Below, in pieces: positions 59,379 to 64,000 of a stretch of 64,000 nt of DNA. Below the pieces are notes generated by a model. That model worked only from the letters and a program-made list of their open reading frames with translations, did not search any database and was not told the DNA's origin. This DNA comes from Streptomyces sp. HB132 (GTDB lineage: Bacteria; Actinomycetota; Actinomycetes; Streptomycetales; Streptomycetaceae). How positions within the stretch are numbered: position 1 is the first letter of the stretch; every line of letters starts with the position of its first letter. Both the position numbers and the translations under genes were made by a program. The stretch is taken from assembly GCF_016909575.1 (NCBI RefSeq), contig NZ_JAFBGA010000002.1, forward strand, positions 682,001 to 746,000, written 5' to 3'.

Positions 59379-60818
59379 ATGGTGATGGCACCAGATTCCC
59401 GGAGGACACCCCCCGGCACCCGGCCCAGTGCACGCATTCTCGTCGTCGGCGGCGGCTACGTCGGGATGTACACCGCGTTGCGTCTCCAGCGGAAGCTCCG
59501 GCAGAGACTGAGAAGCGGTGAGGCCGAGATCGTGGTGGTCACGCCCGACCCCTACATGACCTATCAGCCGTTCCTGCCCGAAGCCGCGGCAGGTTCGATC
59601 TCTCCGCGCCATGTCGTCGTGCCGCTGCGCAGGGTCCTGAAGAACTGCACGATCGTCATCGGCGAGGCGGAGCGCGTCGACCACGCCAAGCGCACAGTGA
59701 CGGTCACGACGCTCGCCACCGGCGAGGACGGCACCGGTGCCCTGGAGATCCCGTACGACGAACTCGTCCTCGCGCCCGGATCCGTGTCACGCACCCTGCC
59801 GGTTCCGGGCCTCGCGGACTTCGGAATCGGCTTCAAGACCGTCGAGGAGGCCATCGGCCTCCGCAACCACGTCATCGAGCAGATGGACATCGCCTCCGCC
59901 ACCCGGGACCCCGCCATCCGCGACGCGGCCCTCACCTTCGTCTTCGTCGGCGGCGGGTACGCGGGCGTGGAGGCACTCGCGGAGCTGGAGGACATGGCCC
60001 GCTACACCTCGCGGTACTACCACAACATCAAGCCCTCGGACCTGAGATGGATCCTGGTCGAGGCGACCGGGCGCATCCTGCCCGAGGTCGGAGAGGCGAT
60101 GGGCAGGTACGCCGTCAGGGAACTGCGGGGCCGCAACATCGACGTACGGCTCGACACCCGGCTGGACAGCTGCGAGGGCAGGGTCGCCGTGCTCAGCGAC
60201 GGCTCGCGCTTCCCGACCCGCACCCTGGTGTGGACCGCGGGTGTGAAGCCCGCGCCGATCCTCGCCGCCACCGACCTCCCCCTCACGGAACGCGGCCGGA
60301 TCCGCTGCACCGCCACGCTCTCCGTCGACGGAGCCGAGCACGCCTGGGCCGCGGGTGACGCGGCGGCCGTCCCTGACCTCACCTCGTCGGAGCCGGGCAC
60401 GGAGACCGCGCCGAACGCCCAGCACGCGGTCCGTCAGGCAAAGGTCCTCGCCGACAACATCGTGGCCACGCTCGCCGGCCGTCCGGCCGAGGACTACCGG
60501 CACTCCTACGCCGGTTCCGTCGCCTCGCTCGGCCTGCACAAGGGAGTCGCGCACGTCTACGGGCGCAAGCTCAAGGGATATCCCGCCTGGCTGATGCACC
60601 GCGTGTACCACCTCAGCCGCGTCCCCACGTTCAACCGGAAGGCGCGCGTCCTTGCCGAGTGGACCCTGGCCGGACTCTTCAAACGGGAGATCGTCTCCCT
60701 CGGCTCGCTCGAACACCCGCGCGCCGAGTTCGCCCTCGCCGCGAGAGGACACGCGCACCCGAAGCCCCCCGACGACACACCGCCGAAGAACGACAGGCCG
60801 CCGGAGACGTCCGGCTGA
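59379..60818 (+). CDS. Type II NADH dehydrogenase (FAD-dependent)
   Basis: About 479 residues. FAD fold RILVVGGGYVGMYTALRL, NADH fold FVFVGGGYAGVEALAELED, and AWAAGDAAAVPDL near the C-terminal third define an NDH-2-like enzyme that passes electrons from NADH to the quinone pool without proton pumping. It binds the membrane peripherally. The start is uncertain: GTG 59346, ATG 59379 and ATG 59385 all lack strong ribosome sites. A terminator follows. Confidence 0.87.
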   Translation: MVMAPDSRRTPPGTRPSARILVVGGGYVGMYTALRLQRKLRQRLRSGEAEIVVVTPDPYMTYQPFLPEAAAGSISPRHVVVPLRRVLKNCTIVIGEAERVDHAKRTVTVTTLATGEDGTGALEIPYDELVLAPGSVSRTLPVPGLADFGIGFKTVEEAIGLRNHVIEQMDIASATRDPAIRDAALTFVFVGGGYAGVEALAELEDMARYTSRYYHNIKPSDLRWILVEATGRILPEVGEAMGRYAVRELRGRNIDVRLDTRLDSCEGRVAVLSDGSRFPTRTLVWTAGVKPAPILAATDLPLTERGRIRCTATLSVDGAEHAWAAGDAAAVPDLTSSEPGTETAPNAQHAVRQAKVLADNIVATLAGRPAEDYRHSYAGSVASLGLHKGVAHVYGRKLKGYPAWLMHRVYHLSRVPTFNRKARVLAEWTLAGLFKREIVSLGSLEHPRAEFALAARGHAHPKPPDDTPPKNDRPPETSG

Positions 60819-60821
60819 TCC

Positions 60822-60860
60822 GCGGTTCTCCGCCGCGCCGCCAACGCCCCGGAGAACCGC
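60822..60860. terminator. Terminator after NADH dehydrogenase gene
   Basis: An 11-bp perfect stem GCGGTTCTCCG/CGGAGAACCGC around a 17-base loop, three bases after the stop. Confidence 0.82.
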
Positions 60861-60910
60861 TGTCGTTCAGCGGCCGGACCCACCGCCGTACGCCAACTGT
60901 CAGTACGGTC

Positions 60911-60987
60911 GGTCACACTGGACGTGTGACCATAGGTGGGCCCACACCTGCGCAGAGTGATCCGGCAGGCGGTCACCTAAAGTGACC
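60911..60987. promoter_or_regulatory. Twin GGTCAC/GTGACC dyads before the phosphatase gene
   Basis: GGTCACAC-TGGAC-GTGTGACC at 60911-60931 and GGTCAC-CTAAA-GTGACC at 60971-60987 share the same half-sites with different spacing. They lie 170-240 bp before the start of the SpoIIE-type gene and may bind one dimeric regulator. Confidence 0.5.
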
Positions 60988-61153
60988 GACAGCTACGAAC
61001 CGACAGCACGGACAGGTCCGGCCGCGCGTTCCCGACAGCCCGGTTCCGGCACCCCGGCCCGGCATCAGGGCCGGGCGGGGGACCGACCACAGGACCAGCA
61101 GTAGAAGCAGCTCGCCCGAGCGGACCCGACCGACACACGAGGCCAGAAATTCC

Positions 61154-62827
61154 GTGAACTTCACGCGCTGGAGCGCCCGCTTTCCCGGAACACAACGTCG
61201 AGCCGCCGCGCGGGACGACGACCACAGTTCCGTACCCGCCGCCCGCGCCGAGTCCGTACGGCCGAAGACGCCGGTCACCCCGCCGGACGACACCTCCGAA
61301 TCCGCCGCCCCTGTGCACGGCCCCTCCCTGGACGCCCTGTCGGCCCGCGAGCTGCTGGGCCGGCTCCCCGCCCCCGTCGCACTGCTCCACGGCCCCGAAC
61401 ACCGCATCACCTACGTCAACGCGGCCTACACGTCCGCCTTCGGCCCACGCCCCTGCGGTGCGCCCGCGGCCGAGGTCATGCCCGAGCTCACCGAGCTCAG
61501 CCTGCTGCCCCTCATCGGGCAGGTCCTGCGCAGCGGCACCCCGCGTACGGTCAAGTCCCGCAAGGTGCAGGCCGGCAGCTCGTACACGGTGACCTGCACC
61601 CCCGTGGCCACCGGCGACCCGGACGGACCCGACGGGGAAGCCGGCGTCCTCGTCTACGCCACCGATGTCACCGACCACGCCGAAGCGGCCGAACGCCTCA
61701 GGGCCAGCGAACGCCGCCACCGCGAGACAGCCGTCACGCTCCAGCGCTCCCTGCTCCCGCAGGACCTGGAGCAGCCGGACGACCTGCGCATCGCCGCCAC
61801 CTATCAGCCGGGCGGCACGGACGCGGCGGTCGGCGGTGACTGGTACGACGTCATCACCCTGGGCGCCGGGCGGACCGCGCTCGTCATCGGCGACGTGATG
61901 GGGCGCGGCGTGCGGGCCGCAGCCGTCATGGGCCAGCTGCGCACGGCGGTCCGGGCCTACGCCCGCCTCGACCTTCCGCCGCACGAGGTGCTCCAGCTCC
62001 TCGACGTCCTCGCCGCCGAGATCGACGCCAGCCAGATCGCCACCTGCGCCTACGCCGTCCACGACCCCAACGAGGGGCACCTCGTCTACGCCTCCGCAGG
62101 GCACCTCCCGATCCTCGTGTGCGACGAAAACGGCACCGTCCACCGTGCGGAGGAACCGACCGGACCGCCGCTCGGCACGGGCGGCTGGGTCCACACCTCA
62201 GGGACGATCCCCCTGCCGCCCGGCTCCACCGCCGTCCTCTACACGGACGGCCTGGTGGAACGCCGCAGCGAGGACATCGACGAGGGTGTCGCCTCCCTGG
62301 CGCGCGCCCTCGCCGGTGCCAAGGGGTCGCCCCAGGTGGTCTGCGACCGGCTCATCCGTTCCCTGGGTGTCACCGCCGAGCACGACGACGACGTGGCGGT
62401 CCTCGTGGTCCAGCACCCCGCGCGGACGGGACCGAGCGCGGAGCTCTTCCACAACGCCTCGCTCGAACTGCTCGGGGGCATCGAGGCCGCCCCCAGGGCA
62501 CGCGCCTTCGCCACGGGCGTCCTGGCGTCCTGGCGCTTTCCCATGGAGCTCTGTGACCTGGGGGTCCTTGCCGTGAGCGAGCTCGTCGCGAACTCCCTCC
62601 AGCACGGAACGCCGCCCATGCGTCTCGGCCTGCGCCGGACCGACCGCCGCCTGATCATCGAGGTGACGGACGGCGACGACCACCTGCCGCGCCGCCGTCG
62701 CGCCGAGCCCGCCGACGAGGCGGGACGCGGCATCACCATCGTCGCGACCATCGCCACGTCATGGGGAAGCCGCCGTACCCCCGGCGGGGGCAAGGCGGTC
62801 TGGTGCGAATTCGCGCTCCCCGGCTGA
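61154..62827 (+). CDS. PAS-PP2C-HATPase phosphatase (RsbU/RsbW-like fusion)
   Basis: 557 residues. A PAS domain (about 60-185: LLGRLPAPVALLHGPEHRITYVNAAY) precedes a SpoIIE-type PP2C domain (AVGGDWYDVI, IGDVMGRG, YASAGHLPILV, LYTDGLVERR) and a C-terminal HATPase_c domain of anti-sigma kinase type (VSELVANSLQHG, VTDGDDHLP, GRGITIVATI). One chain thus holds both enzyme types of a sigma partner-switching loop. It is soluble. Start ATG 61154 is supported by frame only. Confidence 0.9.
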   Translation: MNFTRWSARFPGTQRRAAARDDDHSSVPAARAESVRPKTPVTPPDDTSESAAPVHGPSLDALSARELLGRLPAPVALLHGPEHRITYVNAAYTSAFGPRPCGAPAAEVMPELTELSLLPLIGQVLRSGTPRTVKSRKVQAGSSYTVTCTPVATGDPDGPDGEAGVLVYATDVTDHAEAAERLRASERRHRETAVTLQRSLLPQDLEQPDDLRIAATYQPGGTDAAVGGDWYDVITLGAGRTALVIGDVMGRGVRAAAVMGQLRTAVRAYARLDLPPHEVLQLLDVLAAEIDASQIATCAYAVHDPNEGHLVYASAGHLPILVCDENGTVHRAEEPTGPPLGTGGWVHTSGTIPLPPGSTAVLYTDGLVERRSEDIDEGVASLARALAGAKGSPQVVCDRLIRSLGVTAEHDDDVAVLVVQHPARTGPSAELFHNASLELLGGIEAAPRARAFATGVLASWRFPMELCDLGVLAVSELVANSLQHGTPPMRLGLRRTDRRLIIEVTDGDDHLPRRRRAEPADEAGRGITIVATIATSWGSRRTPGGGKAVWCEFALPG

Positions 62828-62852
62828 CGCCGACCCGGCACACGGCGCTGGG

Positions 62853-64000
62853 TCAGCGCAGGGCGGTCTCTCCCTGCACGGCGGTGTCCAGGTGCACGCC
62901 GGCGGGAGCGACGACCGGCTCGCTCTCCGGCAGTGACACGGCGACCACCCGGGACGGCACCGCCGCGAGCGAGGGCCGGTCCTGTACGGGAGTGAGCTGA
63001 CGGCCCAGCTTGAGCGCCAGCACGGTGATGCCGAGCGAGAACAGTACGAAGGTCACGATGTACGGCCCGTGCAGAGATGCCCCCATGGGGCCGCCCACGG
63101 CGGGCCCGACGGCCAGCGCGAGCTGCTTCACCAGGGCGAACGCCGAGTTGTACTGACCGACCATGGCCTCCGGTGCCAGATCGGCGACGAGCGGCGCCAC
63201 CGTCGGCGACAGCATCGCCTCGCCGAGCCCGAACAGGGCGTACGTCGAGATCATCGCGGCCGTGGCCATGGTCTGGCTGCCGTGTCCGAGACCCGCGTAC
63301 CCGGCCACGATCCAGGCGAAGGCCCAGATCACACCGACCCACGCGATGACGCGGCTGCGGCTGCGGCGCTCCACGAGGCGCAGCACGACGAACTGCGCGA
63401 CGACGATGACCGCCGTGTTGGCTGCCAGCGCGATACCCAGGGTCGACGGATCGATTCCGGCGGCCTCGGTGCCGTAGGCGGCGAGCCCGGACTCGAACTG
63501 TCCGTAGCAGGCGAAGAAGATCACGAAGCCCAGGACGCACAGCTGCACCATGGCCCGGTGCGAGAGCAGCACGCGCAGCCCGGCCTTGGGTGCCGTGCCG
63601 TCGGCGGGCACAGTGTGCGGGAGGGAGGGCGCACGCGGCATACGAACCGTGGCAGCGACCGCACCGAGCACCAGGAACATGCCTGCCTCGATGAGGAACA
63701 GCAGGGTGAAGCTCGACGGACGGTTGACGTCCACCAGCTGCCCGCCGACCAGGCCACCGATGCCGAGCCCGAGGTTCTGAAGGAAGAACTGCATGGCGAA
63801 GGCGCGGGTGCGGGTGGCGGCGCTGGAGCACCACACCAGCATCGTCGCGAGCGCAGGCTGCATGACCGCGGTGCCGGCGCCGAGGACCGCGGCGGACAGT
63901 ACGGCTGACGTCACGCCATTCGAGAAGCCCAGGGCACAGGCGCCCACGGCCGCCGCGAGGGCTGCGACGATCAGCACGGGCAACGGGCCGCGCCGGTCGA
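62853..64000 (-). CDS. MFS transporter (5' end beyond window)
   Basis: The last about 380 residues of a major-facilitator protein, with about ten helices. The window edge falls in the motif A loop (DRRGPLPVLIVAAL), so roughly the first two helices lie to the right. ATG 63983 is internal and not the start. It faces the phosphatase gene with 25 bp between stops. Confidence 0.87.
   Translation of the reverse strand, partial: DRRGPLPVLIVAALAAAVGACALGFSNGVTSAVLSAAVLGAGTAVMQPALATMLVWCSSAATRTRAFAMQFFLQNLGLGIGGLVGGQLVDVNRPSSFTLLFLIEAGMFLVLGAVAATVRMPRAPSLPHTVPADGTAPKAGLRVLLSHRAMVQLCVLGFVIFFACYGQFESGLAAYGTEAAGIDPSTLGIALAANTAVIVVAQFVVLRLVERRSRSRVIAWVGVIWAFAWIVAGYAGLGHGSQTMATAAMISTYALFGLGEAMLSPTVAPLVADLAPEAMVGQYNSAFALVKQLALAVGPAVGGPMGASLHGPYIVTFVLFSLGITVLALKLGRQLTPVQDRPSLAAVPSRVVAVSLPESEPVVAPAGVHLDTAVQGETALR

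Overview
The window is very GC-rich and carries Streptomyces-type gene content: GTG and TTG starts, mycothiol-linked enzymes, an AtrA-like TetR regulator, SpoIIE-type phosphatases, and a run of chromosomal housekeeping genes. From memory, the gene order from hrpA through the DEAD-box helicase to the M23 peptidase, trmB and the atrA block resembles the S. coelicolor core around SCO4092-SCO4121. I could not run an alignment to confirm this.

Left chromosomal part (1-11.9 kb): a truncated hrpA helicase diverges from a DsbA-like/CcdA-like redox pair. Next come three tRNAs (Phe, Asp, Glu), a membrane metallophosphoesterase, a small zinc metallopeptidase overlapping two crcB fluoride-channel genes, a proline-rich lipoprotein, a DEAD-box RNA helicase with a repeated basic tail and a long leader, an amino-acid permease, and tRNA-Lys(UUU).

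Integrated element (11.93-32.74 kb): a 51-bp direct repeat of the tRNA-Lys 3' end (attL and attR) bounds a 20.8-kb integrative and probably mobilizable element. Its backbone is a tyrosine integrase, an XRE regulator, an Xis-like protein, a DUF3631 ATPase, a DUF2637/SpdB-like membrane protein, a MobC-like accessory protein and a MobA/VirD2-type relaxase. I found no FtsK/TraB or VirD4 pump, so transfer would need a helper. A 26-bp direct repeat near each end looks like the integrase arm sites. The cargo is: (a) a block between two dead integrase fragments, with a histidine kinase/response regulator pair diverging from a two-gene operon (a deoxyribosyltransferase-like protein with two S1 domains, overlapping a RipA-like membrane protein), which is the best candidate for an undescribed system; (b) a four-gene, mostly overlapping operon (two small Cys-rich proteins, a glycine-rich-domain-like protein with a Cys tail, a methyltransferase) diverging from an XRE-TPR regulator and a SLOG-like nucleotide-binding protein; (c) a TTA-codon-rich, AT-rich Ser/Thr kinase; and decaying SMI1 and IS1380-type transposase genes.

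Right chromosomal part (32.7-64 kb): small membrane proteins, a mycothiol-type enzyme, a glyoxalase-like protein with a divergent WYL regulator, a MarR/MFS efflux pair, an orphan sugar-binding lipoprotein, a BBE-type flavoenzyme, initiator tRNA-Met, a free-standing TipAS domain, a membrane PP2C phosphatase, an M23 peptidase behind a c-di-AMP (ydaO) riboswitch, an aldo/keto reductase, a PrsW-like protease, trmB, an L-2-hydroxyglutarate oxidase-like enzyme, a TPR regulator, a degenerate asparagine-synthase-like protein, a sigma factor fused to anti-sigma-like and extracellular domains, an AtrA-like regulator, a type II NADH dehydrogenase, a PAS-PP2C-kinase phosphatase and a truncated MFS transporter.
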